Shown: positions 27,633-38,891 of the stretch, piece after piece
Layout of the letters: each line of letters opens with the position of its first letter
How positions within the stretch are numbered: the first letter of the stretch is position 1
NCBI RefSeq assembly: GCF_035481675.1
Contig: NZ_JAYJJW010000001.1
Coordinates: 124,001 to 188,000, forward strand
DNA length: 64,000 bases
Reading direction: 5' to 3'
Origin: Alteriqipengyuania_B sp035481675
GTDB lineage: Bacteria > Pseudomonadota > Alphaproteobacteria > Sphingomonadales > Sphingomonadaceae
Made by a program: the position numbers and the translations under genes
The notes under the pieces: model-generated
Seen by the model: the letters and a program-made list of their open reading frames with translations, nothing else
What the model was told of the DNA's origin: nothing
The model's database searches: none

Positions 27633-27687
27633 TGGGCCGCCCATTTCGTTTGCCGGACAGCGCGCGGCATCGCGCCGGGAGGATTCG

Positions 27688-28638
27688 ATGGGTAATCGCT
27701 TACGTGTTTCCGTGACTGCAGCATGCCTTGCGGGCGCATCGCTATTCACCGCGCCGGCCATGGCGGCCGATCTCGATATCCCGAAGGCGGAAGTTGCAAT
27801 GGCCGAAGCGGCAGGCGCGGTCGCTAATGAAGATTACGAGACCGTGCAGGACCACCGGCGCTACCGCTATCGCTATCGCCGCGGGCCGAGCGCTGGGGAC
27901 GTGCTGACCGGGATACTGATCCTCGGCACCATCGGCGCGGTCATCGATGCGGCGGAAGACCGTTCGGACCGCGACCGGGACGAACGGTATCGCGACCGCG
28001 ACTGGCGCGACCGCGATTATCGCGACGAAGATTATAGTTCTGGCGGGCGCTATGACGAGCGCAGCCGGTACGAGACTCGCGGCCTCGACCGCGCCATCGA
28101 GATGTGCGTCGATGCCGTGGAGCGCACCGCCCGCGTTGCTTCGGTCGAGGAAGCCCAGCGCTCCGGCCGGGGCTGGGAAGTCGAAGGCCGCCTCGCCCGC
28201 GGCGGCGAGTTCGAATGCGAAATCGACAACACCGGACGCATTCGCGACATCGAGATCGACCGCGATGGCGACGACGACCGCGATTGGGACGACGATCGGC
28301 GCGGTGGCTACGACCGCTATGACGGCCGCTTTGAAGATGGGGACGGGGACGACGACCGCGACTATCGCGGTGCGTCCTACGGCGGGCAGACCGAATGGCA
28401 GCTCGGCAGCGAGGGCGCGCAATACGACGAAGCGACATATGCCCGCATTCGCTCCGGGCAGGGCACGACTCAGGGCCGGACGCAGGTCGGATACGAAGGC
28501 GGTGCGCAGGCGCAGTTGCGCACGCCTGAGCTGCCGCGGATCGAACGCGCCGCGCCAGCCTGGGACCAGCCGCAGAGCACCCCGTCGGCCGACGACGGGC
28601 GCTACGACATATCCGACGTGGACGACTTCCCCGGCTGA
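27688..28638 (+). CDS. exported Asp/Arg-repeat protein, paralogue 2
   Basis: 316 residues from ATG 27688 (CGGGAGGA upstream). Signal peptide ends PAMAA (about 27). Layout parallels the upstream gene: a hydrophobic stretch (VLTGILILGTIGAVIDAA), charged DRDRDERYRDRDWRDRD-type repeats, then CVDAVERTARVASVEEAQRSG...EVEGRLARGGEFECEIDNTGRIRDIEID, matching the Cys-containing domain of paralogue 1. A C-terminal extension (about 215-316) has another Asp-rich stretch and a TEWQLGSEGAQYDEATYARIR segment. The function is unknown. It converges with the TRIC gene, the two coding ends overlapping by 37 nt. Confidence 0.75.
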   Translation: MGNRLRVSVTAACLAGASLFTAPAMAADLDIPKAEVAMAEAAGAVANEDYETVQDHRRYRYRYRRGPSAGDVLTGILILGTIGAVIDAAEDRSDRDRDERYRDRDWRDRDYRDEDYSSGGRYDERSRYETRGLDRAIEMCVDAVERTARVASVEEAQRSGRGWEVEGRLARGGEFECEIDNTGRIRDIEIDRDGDDDRDWDDDRRGGYDRYDGRFEDGDGDDDRDYRGASYGGQTEWQLGSEGAQYDEATYARIRSGQGTTQGRTQVGYEGGAQAQLRTPELPRIERAAPAWDQPQSTPSADDGRYDISDVDDFPG

Positions 28639-29276
28639 TCGCCGCGCGGTTTTTCGCGTGAGTACGCTGGCAGTTCCAGCCCCTTGGTAATCGCAAGGCT
28701 GCGCAGGATGTAGCCGGCGGAAGCGGCGATGATCCACCCGACCCAGCGCGGCATCGGCTCCACGAATTCGAACGCAACCGTCAGCGAGGCGGACAGCGCC
28801 GCCGCAGTCACATATAGTTCCGGTCGCATCAGGATCGACGGGCGGCCCGCGATCACGTCGCGGATGATGCCGCCCGCCGTGCCGGTGATGATTCCCATCA
28901 GGATCGCCGGGACCGGGGTCACGCCGTACGCCAGCGCCTTGGCCGTGCCGATGACGGCATAGGCGGTAAGGCCGGCGCCGTCGGCGAATTCCAGCAAGCG
29001 TCCCTCCCACCAGCGGTGCGGTGTGAACCACGCAATCAGCGCGACGCCGAGGCAAATTGGCGCGATCCACGGGTCGTTCACCCAGAAGGCCGGAATATCG
29101 ATCATGATGTCGCGGATCGTGCCGCCCCCAACGCCGGTGACCAGCGCGAAGAAGGCCATGGTGACGAAGGTCTGGCGCTCCCGTGCCGCAATCAGCGCGC
29201 CGGACAGCGCGAAGACAGCCACGCCGAGCAGGTCCAGCGTATCGAGCAGGGGGGTGAGGATGGTTTCGGTGTCCAT
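28602..29276 (-). CDS. trimeric intracellular cation (TRIC/UPF0126) channel family membrane protein
   Basis: 224 residues, about seven membrane segments formed from two similar halves. UPF0126-type repeats are visible: LLGVAVFALSGALIAARERQT with VTGVGGGTIRDIMI in the first half, and GLTAYAVIGTAKAL with GIITGTAGGIIRDVIAGRPSIL in the second. Bacterial members form homotrimeric cation-permeable channels. The N-terminus lies 6 nt from the end of the amidase gene, so it may be the last gene of the long minus-strand cluster. Confidence 0.9.
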   Translation of the reverse strand: MDTETILTPLLDTLDLLGVAVFALSGALIAARERQTFVTMAFFALVTGVGGGTIRDIMIDIPAFWVNDPWIAPICLGVALIAWFTPHRWWEGRLLEFADGAGLTAYAVIGTAKALAYGVTPVPAILMGIITGTAGGIIRDVIAGRPSILMRPELYVTAAALSASLTVAFEFVEPMPRWVGWIIAASAGYILRSLAITKGLELPAYSREKPRGDQPGKSSTSDMS

Positions 29277-29282
29277 GGTCGG

Positions 29283-30614
29283 TCAGCCCGGCAATATGTT
29301 CGCAATCTTGGCCGCGATGGAGATGCAGTCACGGTCCGCCCAGCGCGGGCCGATCACTTGCATCCCGCAAGGCAGCCCATCGGTCGACCCCACCGGCATG
29401 CAGGTGGAGGGCAGGTTGGGGAAGGTGGCCAGCGCCGAATAGCCGAAGCCTGCGCCCATCGGCACGTCCGCCCCGTTGATGCGCACCGTGCGCTCGCGCA
29501 TGTCGCGCTCGTCGTGCTCGAAGGCGAGGAAGGCCATCGGCGGGGCAAGCACGAAGTCGTAGCTTTCGAACAGGCGCGCCCAGGCCCTTTCGCTGCGCCA
29601 CTGCGCGTCGAGCAGGTTGAACCAGTCCGTGGCCAGCGCGCGCTTGCCGTCGGCCCCCGGCTGCATCCCGCGCGACATCGCGATGCCGAGCATGCGCATG
29701 TAGTCCGCCCGTTCGGCAGACAGGTCCGGCAACAGGTCGCTGCTGCGGTCGACCTCAGCGCCGGCCGCCTCGATCGCCTGCGCTGCCGCCTCTATGGGGC
29801 CGCGCACCGCATCGTCCAGCGGGCAGTCGGGATGGTCGAGCACCAGCAGGAACCTGCGGTCAGACAGCGGTCCGGCAGTGCGTTCCAGCGGGCGCGTGGC
29901 CGTGAGGCAGATGGCAAGGTCGAGGTCGGCAGCATTGCGCGCCAGCGGCCCCGCGATGGACAAGGCGGTGTCGTGGCCGCCCGACTTCAGCATCGGGTAT
30001 TCGTGGCCTTCGAGGTCGATCAGGCCCCAGCTCGTCTTCTGCCCCCACACGCCGCAGAAATGCGCGGGCACGCGCACAGAACCGCCGATATCGGTGCCGT
30101 ATTCCAGCGGCACCATCCCGCTCGCCACCGCGGCCGCCGCACCGCCGGAAGACCCGCCGGGGACGCGCGACAGGTCGTGCGGGTTGTTCGTGCGGCCATA
30201 CACCGGGTTCGCGCTCTGGATGTCGGCCAGCTGCGGCGGAATATTCGTCTTGCCTAGGAAGATCGCGCCTGCAGCCTTTAGCTGGCGGACGACGCGCGCG
30301 TCCGTGTCTGCAACGTTGCCCGCGAAGCGCTCCTCGCCCCACGTGGAGGGCAATCCCGCGATGCCGAAGCTTTCCTTGATCGTCATCGGCACGCCGAATA
30401 GCGGCTGGTCCTCGCCCGGCGCCGCGCCGTCGAGCGCCCTTGCCGCATCGCGCGCCCGGTCGAAATCGCGCACGACGATCGCGTTGATCGGGCCGTCAAG
30501 TCGCTCGATCCGCGCGATGGCGGCGTCCACTGCCTCGAGCGGGGATTGCTCGCCGGCACGGATGCGCCCGGCCAGTTCCAGCGCGCCGGGTTCTTCGGTC
30601 AGGGACGGGATCAT
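29283..30614 (-). CDS. amidase signature family hydrolase
   Basis: 443 residues from ATG 30614, which has AAGGAGAGTG just upstream. Amidase signature enzymes hydrolyse amide bonds with a Ser-cisSer-Lys triad. All three positions are present: Lys in GVPMTIKESFG, cis-Ser in PGGSSGGAAAAVASG, and nucleophile Ser in GTDIGGSVRVPAHFCG. The substrate is unknown. It is not in a gatCAB context, so a stand-alone catabolic amidase is more likely than the tRNA amidotransferase subunit GatA. A 61-nt gap separates it from the VOC gene upstream. Confidence 0.92.
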   Translation of the reverse strand: MIPSLTEEPGALELAGRIRAGEQSPLEAVDAAIARIERLDGPINAIVVRDFDRARDAARALDGAAPGEDQPLFGVPMTIKESFGIAGLPSTWGEERFAGNVADTDARVVRQLKAAGAIFLGKTNIPPQLADIQSANPVYGRTNNPHDLSRVPGGSSGGAAAAVASGMVPLEYGTDIGGSVRVPAHFCGVWGQKTSWGLIDLEGHEYPMLKSGGHDTALSIAGPLARNAADLDLAICLTATRPLERTAGPLSDRRFLLVLDHPDCPLDDAVRGPIEAAAQAIEAAGAEVDRSSDLLPDLSAERADYMRMLGIAMSRGMQPGADGKRALATDWFNLLDAQWRSERAWARLFESYDFVLAPPMAFLAFEHDERDMRERTVRINGADVPMGAGFGYSALATFPNLPSTCMPVGSTDGLPCGMQVIGPRWADRDCISIAAKIANILPG

Positions 30615-30675
30615 GGCACTCTCCTTGACGGGCCCGAGTGCCACGCCGCGGGCGCTGGGCCAAGACGATTTCCGC

Positions 30676-31089
30676 CTAACGCGCGAACAGCTTGGCAGGG
30701 TCGGCCACCGCCTTGATTTCCAGCGCATTGCCGGCGGGATCGCGAAAAAACATCGTCGCCTGCTCGCCCGGCTGGCCGGCAAAGCGCACCGTTGGTTCGA
30801 TGACGAACTTTGTGCCTGCGGCCGTCAGCCGGTCGGCCATCGCGCGCCATTGCGCCATTTCGAGCACCAGCCCGAAATGCGGCACGGGGACGCCGTGGCC
30901 GTCCACGTGGTTGCTGGCCGCATCGCTGCTGCGCGCCGGGGCGAGGTGGGCGACGATCTGGTGCCCGAAAAAGTCGAAATCGACCCACTCGTCCGAAGAC
31001 CGCCCCTCCGCGCACCCCAGCACCCCGCCATAAAACGCCCGCGCCGCAGCGAGGTCGTCGACCGGGAAGGCAAGGTGGAACGGGGGCAT
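30676..31089 (-). CDS. VOC (glyoxalase/dioxygenase-like) family protein
   Basis: 137 residues from ATG 31089. Two betaalphabetabetabeta units of the vicinal oxygen chelate fold are seen: FHLAFPVDDLAAARAFYGGVLG at the start, and VPHFGLVLEMAQWRAMADRL in the second half, ending FFRDPAGNALEIKAV. Candidate metal ligands are His in FHLAF, His in PHFGL and Glu in ALEIK. The reaction is unknown. It follows the SDR gene after 2 nt, so it is probably co-transcribed. Confidence 0.88.
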   Translation of the reverse strand: MPPFHLAFPVDDLAAARAFYGGVLGCAEGRSSDEWVDFDFFGHQIVAHLAPARSSDAASNHVDGHGVPVPHFGLVLEMAQWRAMADRLTAAGTKFVIEPTVRFAGQPGEQATMFFRDPAGNALEIKAVADPAKLFAR

Positions 31090-31091
31090 GG

Positions 31092-32072
31092 TCACAAGCT
31101 CGCGAAATAGGCGTCTTCCGCCTCGTAGTCGAATAGATCCCACGGATAGGCAGCGAGTTGCGGAAAGGCAGAGCGCCAATCCGCCGGCGGATTGGCGACC
31201 AACCAGCGCACGGCATGCCGGCAGTCGATAAAATAGGGATCGGCTCCGCGGAAGCCGGTCGACCAGGCTTTGCTATCGCTCAGTTCGAAGGTGCCCGGAA
31301 TACTCCATGGCGTCCTGCCAACGTATCGCTCGGGAAAGCCAGCTACCGGATAGTAGCCCACCTCGCGTCCCATTTCTCCCGCGATGGAGCGCACGATTTC
31401 GAGGACATCCGGACAGCCCCAATCGGCAACGTTGAAGATTCCGCCAAGCTGCTCGTCCGCAAGATGCCAGGTGACGTCCGCCATGGCGATTGCCGATGTC
31501 GTCTGGAAACGACTGGCCCCGTTGTAGGCGAGAGGAATCCGGGTGCGCCCGTCCAGAAGCCGTTTCACCATCCACCATTCGCGGGGGTGTCGGGACCAAG
31601 AGCCATGTAGGGCACAGGGTCGCAAAATCGTGACGCGATCACCGAACCGGTCGATGGCGGATTCTTCCATCCGTATTTTCCGGGTGGAGTAGGTTTGCGG
31701 TCCGGCATCGACGGTGGGAAATGTCTCCTCAATTGGCGTGAGGAATTGCGGGAAGGAGGTTTCGGTCGCTTCATCCAGCGTGCGCCCCTCCGCGTCACGG
31801 TAAACGGATGCGGAGGAGATCAGAATCAGCCTGCCGATGCGGTCGGGATCGTGGCAGGCGATGTCTGCAGCATCGAAAGCGACCGTATCTATGACGATAT
31901 CGGCCGATAGGGGCGTGTCGACTGACTTATCGTAAATCCTGTTTCTTGCGCCGGGCTGGATCCAAGCGGGTGGCGAACGGGACAGGACGACGACGTCATC
32001 CGGTTTTCCGAACCTATCCTCTAACGCCGCGCCGATCTGGCCCGCGCCGATTATCGAAACGGAGCGGGTCAT
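31092..32072 (-). CDS. extended SDR / NAD-dependent epimerase-like protein
   Basis: 326 residues. N-terminal Rossmann motif GAGQIGAAL (about 9-17), a sugar-epimerase-like SSASVY strand, and the YSTRK motif (YxxxK) of short-chain dehydrogenases. The C-terminal part resembles reductase/epimerases acting on nucleotide-linked or small substrates, with GIFNVADWG. The substrate is unknown. It starts 3 nt after lpdA ends, placing it at the tail of the TCA cluster. Its codon use looks less GC-rich than its neighbours, a weak hint of separate origin. Confidence 0.82.
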   Translation of the reverse strand: MTRSVSIIGAGQIGAALEDRFGKPDDVVVLSRSPPAWIQPGARNRIYDKSVDTPLSADIVIDTVAFDAADIACHDPDRIGRLILISSASVYRDAEGRTLDEATETSFPQFLTPIEETFPTVDAGPQTYSTRKIRMEESAIDRFGDRVTILRPCALHGSWSRHPREWWMVKRLLDGRTRIPLAYNGASRFQTTSAIAMADVTWHLADEQLGGIFNVADWGCPDVLEIVRSIAGEMGREVGYYPVAGFPERYVGRTPWSIPGTFELSDSKAWSTGFRGADPYFIDCRHAVRWLVANPPADWRSAFPQLAAYPWDLFDYEAEDAYFASL

Positions 32073-32075
32073 TAC

Positions 32076-33488
<1,413 letters not shown>

Positions 33489-33498
33489 GATTTCTTCC

Positions 33499-34764
33499 TC
33501 AGAGGTCGATCAGCATCCGGGTGGGATCTTCGATCGCTTCCTTGATGATCTTGAGTGCGGTGACCGCTTCGCGCCCGTCGATCAGGCGGTGGTCGTAGGA
33601 CAGGGCGATATACATCATCGGGCGGATGACGATTTCGCCGTTCACCACGACCGGGCGGTCCTCGATGCGGTGGAGGCCCAGCACGGCGCTTTGCGGCGGG
33701 TTGATGATCGGGGTCGACATCAGCGATCCGAACACGCCGCCGTTGGAGATGGTGAAGGTCCCGCCCTTCATGTCTTCCATCGTCAGCGTACCGTCGCGGG
33801 CGCGGCTGCCGAAGTCGGCGATGTCCTTCTCGATCTGCGCGAAGCCCTTCTTGTCGGCATCGCGGATGACCGGCACGACGAGGCCGTTGGGCGCGCTGAC
33901 CGCCACCGAGATGTCGACGTAGTCGTGATACACGATCTCGTCGCCCTCGATGTAGGCATTCGCGGCCGGCACGTCCTTCAGCGCAAGGCACGATGCCTTG
34001 GCGAAGAAGCCCATGAAGCCGAGCTTGATGTCGTGCTTCTTGGCGAACAGGTCCTTGTACTTGCCGCGCGCTTCCATGACCGCGCTCATGTCCACGTCGT
34101 TGAACGTGGTGAGCAGGGCAGCCTCTTCCTGCGCGCCCTTGAGGCGCCGGGCGATGGTCTGGCGCATGCGCGTCATCTTCACGCGCTCTTCCTTGCGCTC
34201 GCCCGATGCGGACGGAGCGGGAGAGGAGGAGGCTGCAGGCGAGGGCGCGGGGGCGCTGGCGGTCGGTGCGGGGCTGTCACCCTTGGCCTTGGCCGCGTTG
34301 ATCACGTCTTCCTTGGTCAGGCGGCCGTCCTTGCCGGTGCCCTTGATGGTGGAAGGGTCGAGCCCGTGTTCCAGCACCGCGCGGCGCACGGCGGGGGACA
34401 GGGTTTGCGAGCCTGAGCCGCCGTCCGACGCGGGCTGGGGCGCAGGTTCTTCGGCGCGTTTGTCCTGGCCTTCCTCGCGCTGCTCCGCCGCGCGTCCCGC
34501 TTCCTCGCCCTTGGCGGCGGGTGCGCCGCCCTCTGCGATCCTGGCGATGACTGCGCCGACTTCCACCGTATCGCCCACGGCGACCAGCGTTTCCTGCAGC
34601 ACGCCGGCGATGGGCGAGGGGACTTCCACTGCGACCTTGTCGGTTTCGAGGCTGGCGATGGGCTCGTCCTGAGCCACCGCGTCGCCGGGCTGCTTCAGCC
34701 ATTCGCCAACGGTCGCTTCGGTAACCGATTCCCCCAGCGTGGGGACTTTGACTTCGCTTGCCAT
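33499..34764 (-). CDS. sucB: 2-oxoglutarate dehydrogenase E2, dihydrolipoyl succinyltransferase
   Basis: 421 residues from ATG 34764 (MASEVKVPTLGES), 1 nt after the sucA stop. E2 transfers succinyl from lipoyl to CoA. Domains in order: lipoyl domain (about 2-78) with the lipoylated Lys in ETDKVAVEV, an Ala/Pro/Glu-rich linker, a peripheral-subunit binding domain (about 125-160, AVRRAVLEHGLDPSTIKGTG), another Ala/Pro linker, and the catalytic domain ending SYDHRLIDGREAVTAL with the active-site His and Asp. Confidence 0.97.
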   Translation of the reverse strand: MASEVKVPTLGESVTEATVGEWLKQPGDAVAQDEPIASLETDKVAVEVPSPIAGVLQETLVAVGDTVEVGAVIARIAEGGAPAAKGEEAGRAAEQREEGQDKRAEEPAPQPASDGGSGSQTLSPAVRRAVLEHGLDPSTIKGTGKDGRLTKEDVINAAKAKGDSPAPTASAPAPSPAASSSPAPSASGERKEERVKMTRMRQTIARRLKGAQEEAALLTTFNDVDMSAVMEARGKYKDLFAKKHDIKLGFMGFFAKASCLALKDVPAANAYIEGDEIVYHDYVDISVAVSAPNGLVVPVIRDADKKGFAQIEKDIADFGSRARDGTLTMEDMKGGTFTISNGGVFGSLMSTPIINPPQSAVLGLHRIEDRPVVVNGEIVIRPMMYIALSYDHRLIDGREAVTALKIIKEAIEDPTRMLIDL

Positions 34765-34765
34765 G

Positions 34766-37621
34766 TTAAACCTTCTTCTCGGCCCGTTGGGTCTTTTGCA
34801 ATTTACGCGCAGCCTCGCCGCCATCGGCAAGGCCCAAGGCGATCGTCACCAGCGCTTCCTGCTGCATCTGGTGGCGCTTGGCGTATCCGGTGGCCGGCGA
34901 CGCGGCTTCCTCTCGCCCGGCGTAGGAGGGGCGCATGCCCTCCTTGCCCGCATCGCCGAGCGCCTGTTCGATCCGCTCGTTGACGAAGAACCATGCGCCG
35001 TTGTTGCGCGGTTCTTCCTGGCACCAGATCACCTGTTCGAGGTTGGTCATCCGCTTCAGCCGCACGGCGAGCGGTTCGCCGGGGAAGGGATAGAGCTGTT
35101 CGATCCGCACGATGGAGACATCGTCCAGCCCTTCCTCGTCGCGCTTCTGGATGAGGTCGTAGGCGACCTTGCCCGAACACAAGACGAGACGCTTCACCTT
35201 TTCGTCCGCGATTTCCGTGGGATCGGACAGGATGCGCATGAAGTGGCTGTCGCCGAGGAACTTCGCCTTGGGGCTCTTCGCCATCGGATGGCGCAGCAGC
35301 GACTTTGGCGTCATGATCACCATCGGCTTCCTGAACGGGCGCAGCATCTGGCGGCGCAGCACGTGGAAGTAATTCGCCGGCTCGGTGATGTTGAGCACCT
35401 GGATATTGTCGTTCGCGCACAGTTGCAGGAAGCGTTCTAGCCGGGCGGAACTGTGTTCCGGACCCTGCCCCTCGTACCCGTGCGGCAACAGCATGACGAG
35501 GCCGTTGGCCCGCAGCCATTTCACCTCGCCGCTGGCGATGAACTGGTCGATCATGATCTGCGCGCCGTTGGCGAAATCGCCGAACTGGGCTTCCCACATC
35601 ACCAGCGTCTTGGGATCGGCGAGGGCGAAGCCGTATTCGAAGCCGAGCACGCCGTATTCAGACAGGATGCTGTCATAGACTTCGAATTTGCCGTGGGGGA
35701 GGGTGGCGAGGGGAATGTATTTCTCCTCGGTATCCTGGTCTACCCAGATGGCATGACGCTGGCTGAAAGTGCCGCGGCCGCTGTCCTGGCCGGACAGGCG
35801 CACGCCGAAGCCTTCGGTCACGAGGCTGCCGAAAGCGAGCGCTTCGGCGGTCGCCCAGTCGAAGCCTTCGCCGGAAGAGAACATCTCCGCCTTGGCTTTC
35901 AGCACGCGGCCCAGCGTCTTGTGGATGTTCACGTCGTCCGGGACGGTGGTCAGTGTCTTGCCGAGGCTATCGAACAGCTTTTCGCCCAGCGCGGTTTCCA
36001 CGTTGCGGCGCGCGGTTTCCGGATCGGCGGGCTTGTGCAGCCCGCTCCACCGGCCGGCGAACCATTCGACGTCGCTCGGCTCGTAATCCTTGGCCGCTTC
36101 GAACTCGCTGGAAAGCTGGTCGTCGAATTCCTGCCGCAACGCGGGCGCGTCACCCTTCGCGATCACACCCTCGTCGATCAGGCGGTCGGCATACAGCTCG
36201 CTGATCCGCGGGTGCTTGCGGATGGCGTCGTACATCAGCGGCTGGGTGAAGCTCGGCTCGTCGCCTTCGTTGTGGCCGAAGCGGCGATAGCACCACATGT
36301 CGATCACGATGTCGCGCTTGAAGGTCTGGCGATATTCGATCGCCAGCTTGCAAGCGAAGGTCACGGCTTCGGGATCGTCCCCGTTGACGTGCAGGATCGG
36401 CGCCTGGACGCCCTTGGCCACATCGCTGGGATAGGGGCTGGACCGGGCGAATTTCGGGCTGGTGGTGAAGCCGATCTGATTGTTGATGATGAAGTGGATG
36501 CAGCCGCCGGTGGAATAGCCGCGCACGCCCGACAGGCCGAAACATTCCCACACCACGCCCTGCCCGGCAAAGGCCGCGTCGCCGTGGATCAGGACCGGCA
36601 ACACCTTTTCATGCTTTTCCAGGTCATCATGCATCGCCTGCTGCGCGCGCGTCTTACCGAGCACGACGGGGTCGACCGCTTCGAGGTGGCTGGGGTTGGG
36701 GACCAGGCTCATATGCACCTTGATCCCGTCGAATTCGCGGTCCGTGCTGGTGCCGAGGTGATACTTCACGTCGCCCGATCCGCCGACCTCGTCGGGGTTG
36801 GCGCTGCCGCCCTGGAATTCGTGGAAGATGACCTTGTAAGGCTTGGCCATCACGTTCGCGAGCACGTTCAGCCGGCCGCGGTGGGCCATACCGTAGATGA
36901 TCTCGCGCACGCCGTCGGCGCCGCCGTACTTGATGACCGCTTCCAGTGCGGGGATCATGGATTCGCCGCCGTCGAGGCCGAAGCGCTTGGTACCGACGTA
37001 TTTCTTGCCGAGGAATTTCTCGAATTCCTCGCCCCGGATCACCGCCTGCAGGATCGCCTTCTTGCCTTCGGGCGTAAACTGGATCGTCTCTTCCGGCGTT
37101 TCGAACAGTTCCTGCAGGAAGCGGCGTTCCTTGACGTCCGCGATGTGCATGTATTCGAGGCCGACATTGCCGCAATAGGTCTGGCGCAGCGCGGCATGAA
37201 GCTCGCCGATCGTCACCCAGCCGAAACCGAAGACGCCGCCGATGTAGACCTCGAGGTCCTCCTCGCCTTCGAAGCCGTGGCATTCCAGCGTCAGGTCTTC
37301 CGGCACTTCGCGGTGCGAGAGGCCCAGCGGGTCGAGATTGGCGGCAAGGTGCCCGCGCACGCGGAACGAACGCACCAGCATCATCGCGCGATTGGAATCG
37401 TCGGCGGCCTTTTCCAGCGCCTTGTCGTCCACCGGCTTGCCGGCCTTGGCGTGCGCTTCCTTCAGCGCCAGCTTCATCGCCGTGGGGTCGAGCGCCTGGG
37501 TAAGGTCGTCCTCCGCGTCGATATCGGTCAGCGGCCAACGCGCGTTCTCCCACGAAGGGCCGGGCTGCGGCCCCTCCTGGTCGCCCATCGCGGGGAGGAA
37601 TTCGTGTGTTTCGTTACCCAT
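34766..37621 (-). CDS. sucA: 2-oxoglutarate dehydrogenase E1 component
   Basis: 951 residues from ATG 37621 (MGNETHEFLP), with GAGGTGACCGAA as ribosome binding site. This thiamine-diphosphate enzyme decarboxylates 2-oxoglutarate in the TCA cycle. The N-terminal segment is about the length expected, followed by YGMAHRGRLNVLANV, the TPP/Mg-binding LIHGDAAFAGQG...IINNQIGFTT, and the C-terminal LLPHGYEGQGPEHSSARLERFL. The adjacent E2 and E3 genes complete the complex. Confidence 0.98.
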   Translation of the reverse strand: MGNETHEFLPAMGDQEGPQPGPSWENARWPLTDIDAEDDLTQALDPTAMKLALKEAHAKAGKPVDDKALEKAADDSNRAMMLVRSFRVRGHLAANLDPLGLSHREVPEDLTLECHGFEGEEDLEVYIGGVFGFGWVTIGELHAALRQTYCGNVGLEYMHIADVKERRFLQELFETPEETIQFTPEGKKAILQAVIRGEEFEKFLGKKYVGTKRFGLDGGESMIPALEAVIKYGGADGVREIIYGMAHRGRLNVLANVMAKPYKVIFHEFQGGSANPDEVGGSGDVKYHLGTSTDREFDGIKVHMSLVPNPSHLEAVDPVVLGKTRAQQAMHDDLEKHEKVLPVLIHGDAAFAGQGVVWECFGLSGVRGYSTGGCIHFIINNQIGFTTSPKFARSSPYPSDVAKGVQAPILHVNGDDPEAVTFACKLAIEYRQTFKRDIVIDMWCYRRFGHNEGDEPSFTQPLMYDAIRKHPRISELYADRLIDEGVIAKGDAPALRQEFDDQLSSEFEAAKDYEPSDVEWFAGRWSGLHKPADPETARRNVETALGEKLFDSLGKTLTTVPDDVNIHKTLGRVLKAKAEMFSSGEGFDWATAEALAFGSLVTEGFGVRLSGQDSGRGTFSQRHAIWVDQDTEEKYIPLATLPHGKFEVYDSILSEYGVLGFEYGFALADPKTLVMWEAQFGDFANGAQIMIDQFIASGEVKWLRANGLVMLLPHGYEGQGPEHSSARLERFLQLCANDNIQVLNITEPANYFHVLRRQMLRPFRKPMVIMTPKSLLRHPMAKSPKAKFLGDSHFMRILSDPTEIADEKVKRLVLCSGKVAYDLIQKRDEEGLDDVSIVRIEQLYPFPGEPLAVRLKRMTNLEQVIWCQEEPRNNGAWFFVNERIEQALGDAGKEGMRPSYAGREEAASPATGYAKRHQMQQEALVTIALGLADGGEAARKLQKTQRAEKKV

Positions 37622-37696
37622 TTCGGTCACCTCTCGCGCATTCAATGCGCAAAGCGGCACCGCGCTCCCGGGGAGGAAACGCGCGGTGCGTGGCGG

Positions 37697-38587
<891 letters not shown>

Positions 38588-38597
38588 GGTGACCTCT

Positions 38598-38891
38598 TTA
38601 TTTGGAACCTAATGGTGCGCGATTGCGACGGTAGCGACCAATCGCAGCCGCGATAAGCGATCCCAGCACGACTGCGGCTGCGAGCGCGGGTAATATGAAA
38701 GCATAGAAAGCCCAGGTGGCCCGGCCGTCGTATTGCACCTCCGCTAGAACAACACCGCACACACAGAGGCATGCTAAAGCGGCGAGCCAGTAGGATCTTT
38801 GTGCGCGAGCAGCGCACACGAGTGCCGTCAGCGCTGCGGCGAAAATGCCGAAGGCGGCCAGCCACGCGAGCATGTCGGCGGCAAAGCTCAT
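38598..38891 (-). CDS. small membrane protein inside the TCA operon
   Basis: 97 residues with three hydrophobic segments (about 8-27, 33-51 and 62-84) and a basic C-terminus (RYRRNRAPLGSK). Its ATG abuts the mdh stop codon (TAA-ATG), and sucD begins 10 nt after its end, so it is translated as part of the mdh-sucD operon. No family was recognised. Confidence 0.7.
   Translation of the reverse strand: MSFAADMLAWLAAFGIFAAALTALVCAARAQRSYWLAALACLCVCGVVLAEVQYDGRATWAFYAFILPALAAAVVLGSLIAAAIGRYRRNRAPLGSK

Noticed and set aside
29283..30614. GatA subunit of the Glu-tRNA(Gln) amidotransferase
   Set aside because: gatB and gatC are not nearby and the gene lies among unrelated catabolic genes; a stand-alone amidase fits better.
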